In this document: positions 44,783-53,119 of the stretch, piece by piece
How the letters are laid out: every line of letters begins with the position of its first letter
How positions within the stretch are numbered: position 1 is the stretch's first letter
Assembly: GCA_002083435.1 (NCBI GenBank)
Contig: LWDJ01000050.1
Span: 129,648-193,647 of the forward strand
DNA length: 64,000 nucleotides
Source: Proteobacteria bacterium SG_bin6
Lineage (GTDB): Bacteria > Pseudomonadota > Alphaproteobacteria > Sphingomonadales > Sphingomonadaceae
Direction: 5' to 3'
Translations under genes and position numbers: made by a program
Notes under the pieces: model-generated
What the model was told of the DNA's origin: nothing
Databases searched by the model: none
Seen by the model: the letters and a program-made list of their open reading frames with translations, nothing else

Positions 44783-45568
44783 ATGACGCATGAATTGGCG
44801 CTGGCCGGGCAGTCGTCCACGGGAGGTCAGCGCGCGCTCGACAGCCAGCGGATCGCCGAGTTCTATGACGACAATTTCGTGACGGATCAGGTCCGTGACT
44901 TCGAGGCGCTGGTGATGCGCAGCGGCGGCATGGTGGGGGTGGTTGCCGATGTTGGTGGCGGCTGTGGCTATTTCTCCCAGGCGATCGCACGTCAGTTCGG
45001 GCTGAGCGTGCGCGTGTTGGACAGTGATCCCAAGTCGATCGAGGAAGCCCGGGAGAAGGGGCTGGAAGCAATGCAGTTCGATGCGCTCGCCCCGAGTTTT
45101 GCGGGCGACGAGGGGGTCGTGTGCTTCAACCTGATCCTGCATCACCTGGTCGGTGAAACCCTAGCCGACACACGCACGTTGCAGGCCCGCGCCTTGGCGA
45201 ATTGGCGCGAGCGAAACGTCCGCGTCTTTGTGAATGAATATATCTATGACTCGCCCGTTGTGCGCGGCGCTTCGGCTTGGTTGATCGGGGTGATCACGAG
45301 CAGCCGAATTCTCTCGGCGGCGGCAGGTCAGGTCGGGCGATTTATTCCGTCGCTGCGCGCCAACACGCTGGGGGTTGGAGTCCGCTTTCGAGATGCGGCG
45401 GATTGGCGGCGGCTGTTTCATGAGGCCGGCTATCAGGTCCTTGGTCATGTACGCGGGGCGGAGGAGCCGGTAAGTTTGCCCCGTCGGATGATGGGTATCT
45501 TATCGATGCGCCGTGACAGCTTCCTGCTGGGTCCGGTAGCCATGGCCGGTGACAAGGGCGCCCAATGA
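44783..45568 (+). CDS. Class I SAM-dependent methyltransferase
   Basis: The 261-residue protein has a Rossmann methyltransferase core: motif I VVADVGGGCGYFSQAIA, an acidic residue in RVLDSD, and CFNLILHHLV at the post-II position. The start chosen is ATG 44783, with AGGA nine bases upstream; ATG 44747 is possible and would add twelve residues. It probably methylates a sugar of the repeat unit or a lipid intermediate, judging by the location. The last four bases overlap the next glycosyltransferase gene (ATGA). Confidence 0.85.
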   Translation: MTHELALAGQSSTGGQRALDSQRIAEFYDDNFVTDQVRDFEALVMRSGGMVGVVADVGGGCGYFSQAIARQFGLSVRVLDSDPKSIEEAREKGLEAMQFDALAPSFAGDEGVVCFNLILHHLVGETLADTRTLQARALANWRERNVRVFVNEYIYDSPVVRGASAWLIGVITSSRILSAAAGQVGRFIPSLRANTLGVGVRFRDAADWRRLFHEAGYQVLGHVRGAEEPVSLPRRMMGILSMRRDSFLLGPVAMAGDKGAQ

Positions 45569-47235
45569 ACGTCGTATTGTCGTGTTACCCGCTGTCGACG
45601 GAGCTTTCCCGCGCTGTCGACCGTGTCATACCCACCGGCCGCGCGCTGTCGCTTGCCTCGCTGCGCGTCTTGTCGCTGCGGCGATTATTTGCCGAATTGC
45701 GCGGGGTTCGCGCGGATGAAATCGTGGTGGTTCTCAGCGCGACCACCGAACATGTCTTGCTGCCGATCCTGCTCTTGGTCGCCGCCTTCACCCGCTCGGG
45801 AACGATCAAGACCCTCGATATAACAAGTGGCGCGGTTCGCTCGGTTCCCCGCTGGCGCGCATTTTTCGGTATCTTCGCCAGTGTCAACGCTTCGATCGGT
45901 GGACGGATCGCCAAGTTGCGCTGCGAGCGACAGGCACGCCATTTGCTTCGGGTTCAGCCGCTGCAATTCGGGGCTATCGGGGGTGCGACCGCGCTGTACC
46001 TAAAGAGCAATTTAATGTTTGGGACACACGCCGGCGGTTCGGTTGGCCATATTGCAGGGGTCGCCAACGAATTGTTCCGTCGATCGCCGGATAGCGTCAT
46101 GGCCGCGATCGAATTTCCGGCGATGGTGCGCTCGGACATGAATTTCGCGCCGATCGCGGCGATAGGCACCTACGGGGTACCAAGAGAGAGCAATAATCTT
46201 CGCTTCAATGCAAATTGCATCTCGGCTGGCGCGCGTGTGTTGTCAAAGCAACGCTTTGATTTCATATATCAGCGATTAACGATTGGCAGCTTGGCTGGTG
46301 TTATACTGTCTCGAACATTCAAAACGCCGTTAGTAATAGAGTATAATGGATCGGAAGTTTGGATTGCGGATAATTGGGGGCTGAAGCTCGTCTGGAGAGA
46401 TCTCATGCTCCAGCTAGAAGAAGTCTGCCTGAGACACGCGCACCGTATCGTCGTTGTTTCGGATGTGCTTGCCGATGAACTGGTCTCGCGCGGCGTGCCG
46501 GCGAATCGTATCATCAACTACCCCAATTGCATCGATCCAACTGTTTTTGATCCCGCTGCTCAGGCGCGGCATCGCCAGCCGCTGCGCGAACGCCTTGGTT
46601 TCGTGCCCAATGATTTTGTCTGCACTTTTGTCGGAACTTTTGGTGCATGGCACGGCGCGGATGTGTTGGCGGATGCCATTCGTCGGTTCCTAGCCGAGCC
46701 GACGCCCCCCGAAGGCAAGCAGCTGCGGTTCCTGATGGTCGGCGACGGCATCCATGCCCCGGCAGCCCGCGCATTGCTGGCCGACGAGATTGCGTCTGGG
46801 AAGGTAATCTTTACTGGCTTAGTCCCGCAACACGAAGCGCCCGCCTATCTCGCCGCGTCGGATGCGTTCTTGTCGCCGCACGTGCGGCCAGCCGACGGCT
46901 CTCGATTGTTTGGAAGCCCGACTAAGCTTTTCGAATATATGGCCATGGGACGGCCGATCATCGCATCCGGCCTGGAGCAAATATCTGAAGTCTTGACGCC
47001 GAGCACCGCGATTGACGAGGCGGATGGGCTAGCTGTCCCACCACCCGACGCGCTCGCCATCATTACCGAGCCCGGCTCGGTCGACGATATCGTGCGAGGG
47101 TTGCGCATTTTGCGAGATCGTGTGGCTTGGCGCGAGGGGCTCGGCGCGGCTGCCCAGCAAAAGGCATTGGCCGCTTACACATGGCGCCAGCACGTTGATC
47201 GCATCTTTATGTCGCTAGCCGAAGAGATCCGATGA
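45565..47235 (+). CDS. GT4-type glycosyltransferase with an extra N-terminal domain
   Basis: The 556-residue protein has a GT-B fold. The C-terminal nucleotide-sugar domain shows FVGTFGAWHGADVLADAI, GLVPQHEAPAYLAASDAF and the GT4 ending LFGSPTKLFEYMAMGRPIIAS with its conserved Glu. The middle domain includes LVIEYNGSEVWIADNWG. Before it, the first 145 or so residues, including hydrophobic EHVLLPILLLVAAF, are not part of a standard GT4 and match nothing I know. It is coupled to the methyltransferase gene upstream and to the polymerase-like gene downstream by 4-base overlaps. It adds one sugar of the repeat unit; donor unknown. Confidence 0.9.
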   Translation: MNVVLSCYPLSTELSRAVDRVIPTGRALSLASLRVLSLRRLFAELRGVRADEIVVVLSATTEHVLLPILLLVAAFTRSGTIKTLDITSGAVRSVPRWRAFFGIFASVNASIGGRIAKLRCERQARHLLRVQPLQFGAIGGATALYLKSNLMFGTHAGGSVGHIAGVANELFRRSPDSVMAAIEFPAMVRSDMNFAPIAAIGTYGVPRESNNLRFNANCISAGARVLSKQRFDFIYQRLTIGSLAGVILSRTFKTPLVIEYNGSEVWIADNWGLKLVWRDLMLQLEEVCLRHAHRIVVVSDVLADELVSRGVPANRIINYPNCIDPTVFDPAAQARHRQPLRERLGFVPNDFVCTFVGTFGAWHGADVLADAIRRFLAEPTPPEGKQLRFLMVGDGIHAPAARALLADEIASGKVIFTGLVPQHEAPAYLAASDAFLSPHVRPADGSRLFGSPTKLFEYMAMGRPIIASGLEQISEVLTPSTAIDEADGLAVPPPDALAIITEPGSVDDIVRGLRILRDRVAWREGLGAAAQQKALAAYTWRQHVDRIFMSLAEEIR

Positions 47236-48548
47236 CCGAGTATAATTCGCGCATCGCGATTGTCGTCATGGCGATTGCTGTTTGCCTTTTTTCGTGGTTG
47301 CAAGCGCGGCGAATATTATCGCCTTGGCACCGCTTGCCGCTGGATTACACCCTCGGGCTCTTTTCGCTTACTTACGCGGCGGGGTGTATGGTGCTTTTCG
47401 CGTCGCAAGAAGAATATTTACTCCGTTATTATGGTGGTAGCGTTTTTCTCCCAACAAACATCTCCTATTGGCTGGTTCTGTCCGTTGCCGTCATCCCATA
47501 TTTGATAGTGCCCTGGAGTGTGGTGATCTTGAGCGCGCTTTGGAAGCCCAGCAGGGCACTGCGGTACCGACCTCCCCTTCGTCCCGATGCCGTTGTCCTG
47601 GGCCTCGGCATGGTCATTATTGGATCGCTGCTAGTTGTCACGCCTGTGGCGCCATTGTTAATCAGTAACGCGTTGGGAGATCTGGCAGCGACGACGTCTC
47701 AGTCGGCGCTTTACGTGAAACGCGCAGAGGTTTTTCAGGCTACCTCCTTCTTGCAGGGCGCCGTTATTTACAGCGTGCTGCCACCTTCGGCCGCGATAAT
47801 AATGTTCTGGCCCAGTCGGCGGCCGTGGCTTAATGGCATCGCCGGGGGGACTCTGGCGTTGCTCGCCTTGCTCCTCAACCTCGGTATGTTTCAAATTGGC
47901 CCAACGCTGACGTTTTTGCTGGTATGCGTGTTTTGCCATGCCGCCCTGCGAGGAGGCCGTCCGCATCCCGTGTTGGTTGCGGGCGCCGTTGGTCTCGGAA
48001 GCATCGCCTTCGGATTATACTCATTGGTGAAGACCAGTTCTACGGATCTCGGCTCGGCTGAGCTGTTCATAATGCGCCTGCCAATTCCGTTGCCTTATTT
48101 GATTCAAATGTCGAGCCAGGCGCCACCGCCTGGATCAAGTCCGATGGACCTCGGGCTTGATCTTGGGGAGTATATGTTTCCGCAGCTGCGTACCGCACAG
48201 CGATTTGTGACAATGCCTCAGCCAGGCTATATCGATGCCTGGTTCAACTATGGCTATGCAGTGGGGATATTTGTACTGTTCTGTTGCGGTGTGATGATAA
48301 CGATATTCGGTAATTTGCTAGCACAAAACGACTTTGGCCGAAAGGACTTTGATCCACGGCTCATTCTGTGGTCGGTGGTTGCTGCACCTTCGCTATATTA
48401 TGCATTTCAGGTCGACGTGTGGAACCTTTTCACGTCGGCCTTCAGCACAACGGTGTGCTTGATCCCAGTGCTCGCGATCCTGACGCTCAACGCGTTCATG
48501 CCGCCGCAGAACGGCGCTCTACCGGCGTTGCGGCAACCAAGCCGATAA
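47232..48548 (+). CDS. Wzy-like repeat-unit polymerase candidate
   Basis: The 438-residue protein has about ten to twelve membrane segments, beginning YNSRIAIVVMAIAVCLFSW, and a periplasmic loop near residues 275-340 (MRLPIPLPYLIQMSSQAPPP). This is the layout of oligosaccharide repeat-unit polymerases, which are too diverse in sequence for a firm motif match. Gene order (flippase, glycosyltransferase, then this gene) supports polymerase. It starts at ATG 47232, overlapping the glycosyltransferase stop. The Wzy_C-family protein at 28781-30220 could share or divide this role. Confidence 0.75.
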   Translation: MTEYNSRIAIVVMAIAVCLFSWLQARRILSPWHRLPLDYTLGLFSLTYAAGCMVLFASQEEYLLRYYGGSVFLPTNISYWLVLSVAVIPYLIVPWSVVILSALWKPSRALRYRPPLRPDAVVLGLGMVIIGSLLVVTPVAPLLISNALGDLAATTSQSALYVKRAEVFQATSFLQGAVIYSVLPPSAAIIMFWPSRRPWLNGIAGGTLALLALLLNLGMFQIGPTLTFLLVCVFCHAALRGGRPHPVLVAGAVGLGSIAFGLYSLVKTSSTDLGSAELFIMRLPIPLPYLIQMSSQAPPPGSSPMDLGLDLGEYMFPQLRTAQRFVTMPQPGYIDAWFNYGYAVGIFVLFCCGVMITIFGNLLAQNDFGRKDFDPRLILWSVVAAPSLYYAFQVDVWNLFTSAFSTTVCLIPVLAILTLNAFMPPQNGALPALRQPSR

Positions 48549-48561
48549 GGAAAGTCGCTCC

Positions 48562-50682
48562 ATGAAACAGATCGTCCAAAGCCTTCGCAACGGCGTTGTC
48601 GACGTTGTGCAAGTCCCTCTTCCTCAAGTCGGACGAAACGCCCTTCGAATCCGCACCAGCGTGTCGCTGATCTCAACCGGTACCGAGCGTTCGATGATCG
48701 AGTTCGGGCGGGCGAACTGGCTCGACAAGGCGAAGCAACAGCCCGACAAAGTTCGCATGGTACGCGACAAAGTCAAAACCGATGGGCTCGCCGCGACAAT
48801 CAAGAGTGTGCAGAACAAGCTCGATCAGCCCTTGGCGCCCGGCTATTGTAATGTCGGTGTCGTCGATGCGGTGGGTGGCAGCGTCGCCGGCTTTCGACAA
48901 GGCCAGCGCGTCGTCTCCAACGGCAAGCATGCTGAATACGCGGTCGTTCCGAAGACGCTCGCCGCCGCGATTCCTGATAACGTATCGGATGAGGATGCTA
49001 CTTTTACCGTTGTCGGCGCGGTGGCGTTGCAGGGCATTCGGCTTGCTTCGGTGTCGCTCGGCGAGTCGGTCGCGGTGATGGGGCTGGGGTTGATCGGCTT
49101 GCTCGCCGTTCAACTGCTGCGCGCACAGGGTTGCCGCGTTATCGGCATGGACTTCGATCCGCACAAGCTGGCGTTGGCGGAAAAATTCGGTGCGGAGCCC
49201 TTTCAACTCGGGAATGACGCCGATCCAGTGGCGGCGGGCATCCAGTTCAGCCGCGGTCGCGGGGTGGATGCTGTTCTCATCTGCGCTGCCACAGACAGCA
49301 ACGATCCTGTCCACCACGCGGCGCAGATGTCGCGCAAACGCGGACGGATCGTCCTGGTGGGCGTTGCCGGGTTGCAGCTGTCTCGCGCCGATTTCTTCGA
49401 AAAAGAACTAACGTTCCAAGTCTCCTGCTCGTACGGGCCCGGGCGCTACGATCCAACCTATGAAGAATCGGGTCAAGATTATCCGTTCGGATATGTTCGC
49501 TGGACCGAGCAACGGAATTTCGAGGCAGTACTCGACATGATGGCATGCGGGGCGCTCGACTGCGCCGCCCTTCGCAGCCATGAGTTTCCGATTGACCGTG
49601 CGGCCGAGGCATATGACTTGATCTCGGGATCTGCGCCTTCCCTCGGGGTGCTCCTTCGCTATCCCATCGCGGCCGAACCGGAAGCACGGGCTTTCGAACG
49701 ACGCGGCGTTGTCCCGATCACCGCGCGCGCCGCCGCACGGCCAGACGGTGTTGTCGTCAATGCTATTGGCGCGGGCAATTATGCCGCCGCCGTGCTCCTT
49801 CCTGCCTTTCGCACCGCAGGCGCCACGCTCGGGCAAGTCGCATCTGCGACAGGTCTTAGCGCAGCCACGCAGGCACGACGATTGGGGTTCGCCCAAGCGT
49901 CCAGTGATCCCCGTGGCGCCGTCACGGATCCGCAAGCCGACGCCGTTGTAATAGCGACGCGGCATGACACTCATTCAGCGTTTGTCATCGACGCCCTGCG
50001 CGCTGGCAAACACGTGTTTGTCGAAAAACCGCTGGCGCTGTTCCATGATCAGATCGATCAGATCGAGGCGTGCGTTGCAGAGTTGCCGGCGAAACCGCTG
50101 GTGATGGTCGGCTTTAATCGCCGGTTCGCGCCGCACATTATTAAAATCAAGCAGCTCATCAGCGCCGTTTCAGCGCCGAAATCTTTCATCTACACTGTTA
50201 ATGCCGGTCATATTCCAACGGATAATTGGATACAGGACCGCATGATCGGTGGCGGCCGCATTATCGGCGAATGCTGTCATTTCATTGATTTGTTGCGGTT
50301 TCTAGCGGGTGCGCCGATCACCCACGCGGCTTTAGTGGGTATGGACGGGGATGCACGTGATAGTGTCGTCATCCAACTTCGCTTCGGGGACGGCTCGGTC
50401 GGCAGCATCCAGTATTTCGCCAATGGGCATCGAGGCTTCCCCAAGGAGCGTTTGGAAGTTTTTCAGGCCGGCCGTATCTTCCAATTGGATAATTTTCGAA
50501 AGCTTACCGCGCATGGCATGAAGCTGGCCCCAAATCTAAATAATTTGCGCCAAGACAAGGGGCAGTTGAGCTGCACGAAAGCCTTTGTCGACGCTATCAA
50601 ACTTGGTCAAGAATCTCCCATTCCATTTGATGAGTTGATCGAGGTGGCGCGGGTTACGATATCCTTGGCGGAGGCGGCGTGA
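48562..50682 (+). CDS. Bi-domain oxidoreductase 2 (medium-chain dehydrogenase + Gfo/Idh/MocA)
   Basis: The 706-residue protein is a paralogue of the one at 37002-39149 with the same order. The dehydrogenase half has GYCNVGVVDAVGGSV, MGLGLIGLLAVQLL and GRYDPTYEESGQDYPFGYVRWTE, nearly identical in parts to copy 1. The second half has VNAIGAGNYAAAVLLPAF, HVFVEKPLALF near 486 and MVGFNRRFAPHI. The zinc-site residues of classical alcohol dehydrogenases are again missing. TAAGGAAAG precedes the ATG, and the stop overlaps the next glycosyltransferase start (GTGA). Two diverged copies in one locus suggest two separate sugar or lipid substrates, or a two-step route. Confidence 0.92.
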   Translation: MKQIVQSLRNGVVDVVQVPLPQVGRNALRIRTSVSLISTGTERSMIEFGRANWLDKAKQQPDKVRMVRDKVKTDGLAATIKSVQNKLDQPLAPGYCNVGVVDAVGGSVAGFRQGQRVVSNGKHAEYAVVPKTLAAAIPDNVSDEDATFTVVGAVALQGIRLASVSLGESVAVMGLGLIGLLAVQLLRAQGCRVIGMDFDPHKLALAEKFGAEPFQLGNDADPVAAGIQFSRGRGVDAVLICAATDSNDPVHHAAQMSRKRGRIVLVGVAGLQLSRADFFEKELTFQVSCSYGPGRYDPTYEESGQDYPFGYVRWTEQRNFEAVLDMMACGALDCAALRSHEFPIDRAAEAYDLISGSAPSLGVLLRYPIAAEPEARAFERRGVVPITARAAARPDGVVVNAIGAGNYAAAVLLPAFRTAGATLGQVASATGLSAATQARRLGFAQASSDPRGAVTDPQADAVVIATRHDTHSAFVIDALRAGKHVFVEKPLALFHDQIDQIEACVAELPAKPLVMVGFNRRFAPHIIKIKQLISAVSAPKSFIYTVNAGHIPTDNWIQDRMIGGGRIIGECCHFIDLLRFLAGAPITHAALVGMDGDARDSVVIQLRFGDGSVGSIQYFANGHRGFPKERLEVFQAGRIFQLDNFRKLTAHGMKLAPNLNNLRQDKGQLSCTKAFVDAIKLGQESPIPFDELIEVARVTISLAEAA

Positions 50683-51986
50683 GGGGGCGGCAGCTGGAGG
50701 AGGTCGCGCCACGGGAAGAAAACGCGAAGCCGGGGCTCACCACCAAGCGAAACCTTCGTATTTTGTTCTTTTCGGATAATTTTCCGCCGGAAATCAACGC
50801 GCCAGCAACGCGCACGTTTGAACATTGTTCTAATTGGGCTGCTGCAGGCTGCCGCATAACCGTGATCACCTGCGCACCAAATTTCCCTCGCGGGCGTGTC
50901 TATGAAGGATATCGTAATCGCTTATGGCAGAGGGAAAAAATCGGGAACATCGATGTAATTCGTGTTTGGTCGTTCATGGCACCAAACACTGGAACGGTCC
51001 GGCGGATTATTGACTATATCAGTTACATGATCTCTGCGTCGATTGCCAGCATGTTTGTCGCAAAGCCCGATGTGATCGTCGCGACGTCGCCTCAATTCTT
51101 CACGCTCGGAGCAGGTTGGTTCGCCTCCTTTATTCATCGGCGGCCTTGGGTGTTTGAGCTGCGCGATATCTGGCCTGAGTCGATTGAGGCGGTTGCGGCG
51201 ATGCGCCGCTCGATGCTGCTCCGCGTCCTGGAAGGGCTTGAACGCTTCTTTTATCGCTCGGCGGATCGGATCGTCGCCGTCGCCAGCGCCTTTCGAACCA
51301 AGCTTGTCGCGCGAGGCGTTGATGGCGGCAAGATCGACATCGTGACCAATGGTGTTCTGCTCGATCATTTCAAACCTGATACCAGCGAAGGCGAACGTAA
51401 GCGGGCAGAACTTGGCCTGCAGGGCAAGTTCCTAATCGGCTACATTGGCACACACGGCCTGGCGCATGCCTTGGAGACGGTGCTCGATGCAGCGACCGAA
51501 GCGCGGCGCCATCCCGACTTGGCGGACGTTCATTTTCTGTTTGTTGGCGACGGCGCCCGTAAAGAAGAACTGGTTCAAACTGCTGCCGGTGCCAGCAACG
51601 TCACATTCTTGCCGCCAGTAGGGAAGCAGGAGTTATCTGCGGTTTACAACGCGCTCGACGGAGCAATCGCACACCTTCGTAAAACGGAACTGCTTACGGG
51701 GATCATTCCATCAAAGATTTTCGAGTATATGGCTTCCGGAGTCCCGGTTTTGATCGGGGTCTACGGCGAAGCGCGTGACCTAGTGGTGAACGGCGGCGCC
51801 GGCCTTGCCTTTGAGCCTGAAAGCTCTATGGACCTCGTGCGCGTAATCCGGGCGATTCGAGATCCTCAAACCCATCGCGCGTTGTCTTCAGGTGGCGTGG
51901 CCACCGCATCCCTTTATAGCCGGCCTGTGCTTGCAGGACGGATGCTTGACATTTTGGAGCAGGTGGCGGGTGGTGTACGAGCGTAA
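50679..51986 (+). CDS. GT4 glycosyltransferase, WbuB-like
   Basis: The 435-residue protein starts at GTG 50679, which overlaps the preceding stop. It has the WbuB-type opening LFFSDNFPPEINAPATRTFEH and ITVITCAPNFPRGRVYEGY, then WVFELRDIWPESIEAVAAMR and the C-terminal donor domain IGYIGTHGLAHALETVLDAA, TGIIPSKIFEYMASGVPVLIG. WbuB-type enzymes often transfer N-acetylated aminosugars such as FucNAc; the sugar used here is not known. The gene overlaps wecB by 14 bases, linking it to ManNAc synthesis. Confidence 0.93.
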   Translation: MRGRQLEEVAPREENAKPGLTTKRNLRILFFSDNFPPEINAPATRTFEHCSNWAAAGCRITVITCAPNFPRGRVYEGYRNRLWQREKIGNIDVIRVWSFMAPNTGTVRRIIDYISYMISASIASMFVAKPDVIVATSPQFFTLGAGWFASFIHRRPWVFELRDIWPESIEAVAAMRRSMLLRVLEGLERFFYRSADRIVAVASAFRTKLVARGVDGGKIDIVTNGVLLDHFKPDTSEGERKRAELGLQGKFLIGYIGTHGLAHALETVLDAATEARRHPDLADVHFLFVGDGARKEELVQTAAGASNVTFLPPVGKQELSAVYNALDGAIAHLRKTELLTGIIPSKIFEYMASGVPVLIGVYGEARDLVVNGGAGLAFEPESSMDLVRVIRAIRDPQTHRALSSGGVATASLYSRPVLAGRMLDILEQVAGGVRA

Positions 51987-53115
51987 GAAGATAATGCTGG
52001 CGTTTGGAACGCGGCCCGAGGCGATCAAGATGGCGCCAGTGTATCACGCGCTTCGCTCCGACACGGCGCGCTTTGAGGTTGTTTGCTGTGTGTCCGCGCA
52101 GCACCGGCAGATGCTGGATCAGGTGCTGGAATCCTTTGCAATAGTTCCGGATGTTGACCTGAATGTTATGACGCCGGGTCAAGACTTGTACGACGTAACG
52201 TCGGCGGTCTTGCTAGGGATGCGGCGCGTACTGTTAGAGCAACGACCCGATATTGTGCTGGTGCACGGCGATACGACGACCACGATGGCTACAGCATTAG
52301 CTGCCTTTTATGCCGATGTTGCGGTCGGCCATGTTGAGGCGGGGCTCAGGACCTGGGATTTGCGCGCGCCGTTTCCAGAGGAGTTTAATCGCAAGTTGGC
52401 GACGATTGTGACTCGTTGGCATTTTGCGCCGACGACGACCAGCCGCGAAAACCTGATCCGCGATGGGGTCGATCCGGCCGCGATCGTCGTAACCGGGAAC
52501 ACCGTTATCGACGCGCTGCAGTTCATGATCGCGCGCTTGGACCAGGACGAGGTTCTACGCAGCGCCGCCGAACACCGGATCAATGAACAGGTCCGCTTTG
52601 ATTGGAAAAGTGAACGCTTTGTTTTAATTACCGGTCATCGCCGCGAGAACTTTGGCCACGGCTTTCTCGAAATCTGTGAGGCATTGAGAGAACTGTCGCT
52701 GCGATATCCCGATACACACTTTGTCTACCCCGTGCACCTGAATCCCAATGTACGTTCGCCGGTCAATGCTATTCTGCGGGACCGAACAAATATCTGGTTG
52801 ACTGAACCGTTGACCTATGAGCCGTTTATTCATCTGTTGCGGCATGCCCATCTAGTGCTCACGGATAGCGGTGGCATTCAGGAAGAGGCGCCGAGCCTGG
52901 GCAAGCCGGTTCTGGTGATGCGCGAAGTAACCGAGCGCCCGGAGGCGGTCGACGCCGGCACGGTGCGATTGGTTGGGGCTCATCGCGCTCAAATCATTGA
53001 AGAAACCGCAAGGCTTCTCGATGAGCCAGAAGCCTATGCCGCCATGAGTCGCGCACACAACCCTTATGGCGATGGCCATGCCGCCGCCCGCATTAAAGCA
53101 GCGCTGGAGCAATAA
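51973..53115 (+). CDS. wecB: UDP-N-acetylglucosamine 2-epimerase (non-hydrolysing)
   Basis: The 380-residue enzyme interconverts UDP-GlcNAc and UDP-ManNAc. Signatures: IMLAFGTRPEAIKMAPV, VLVHGDTTTTMATALAAFY, GHVEAGLRTWDLRAPFPEEF, VLITGHRRENFG, LTDSGGIQEEAPSLGKPVLV and MREVTERPEAV. GTG 51973 is chosen because it gives the usual N-terminus; GTG 51970 is equally possible. The gene overlaps the upstream glycosyltransferase and is followed four bases later by wecC, so the two make UDP-ManNAcA together. Confidence 0.96.
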   Translation: MYERKKIMLAFGTRPEAIKMAPVYHALRSDTARFEVVCCVSAQHRQMLDQVLESFAIVPDVDLNVMTPGQDLYDVTSAVLLGMRRVLLEQRPDIVLVHGDTTTTMATALAAFYADVAVGHVEAGLRTWDLRAPFPEEFNRKLATIVTRWHFAPTTTSRENLIRDGVDPAAIVVTGNTVIDALQFMIARLDQDEVLRSAAEHRINEQVRFDWKSERFVLITGHRRENFGHGFLEICEALRELSLRYPDTHFVYPVHLNPNVRSPVNAILRDRTNIWLTEPLTYEPFIHLLRHAHLVLTDSGGIQEEAPSLGKPVLVMREVTERPEAVDAGTVRLVGAHRAQIIEETARLLDEPEAYAAMSRAHNPYGDGHAAARIKAALEQ

Positions 53116-53119
53116 CCTC

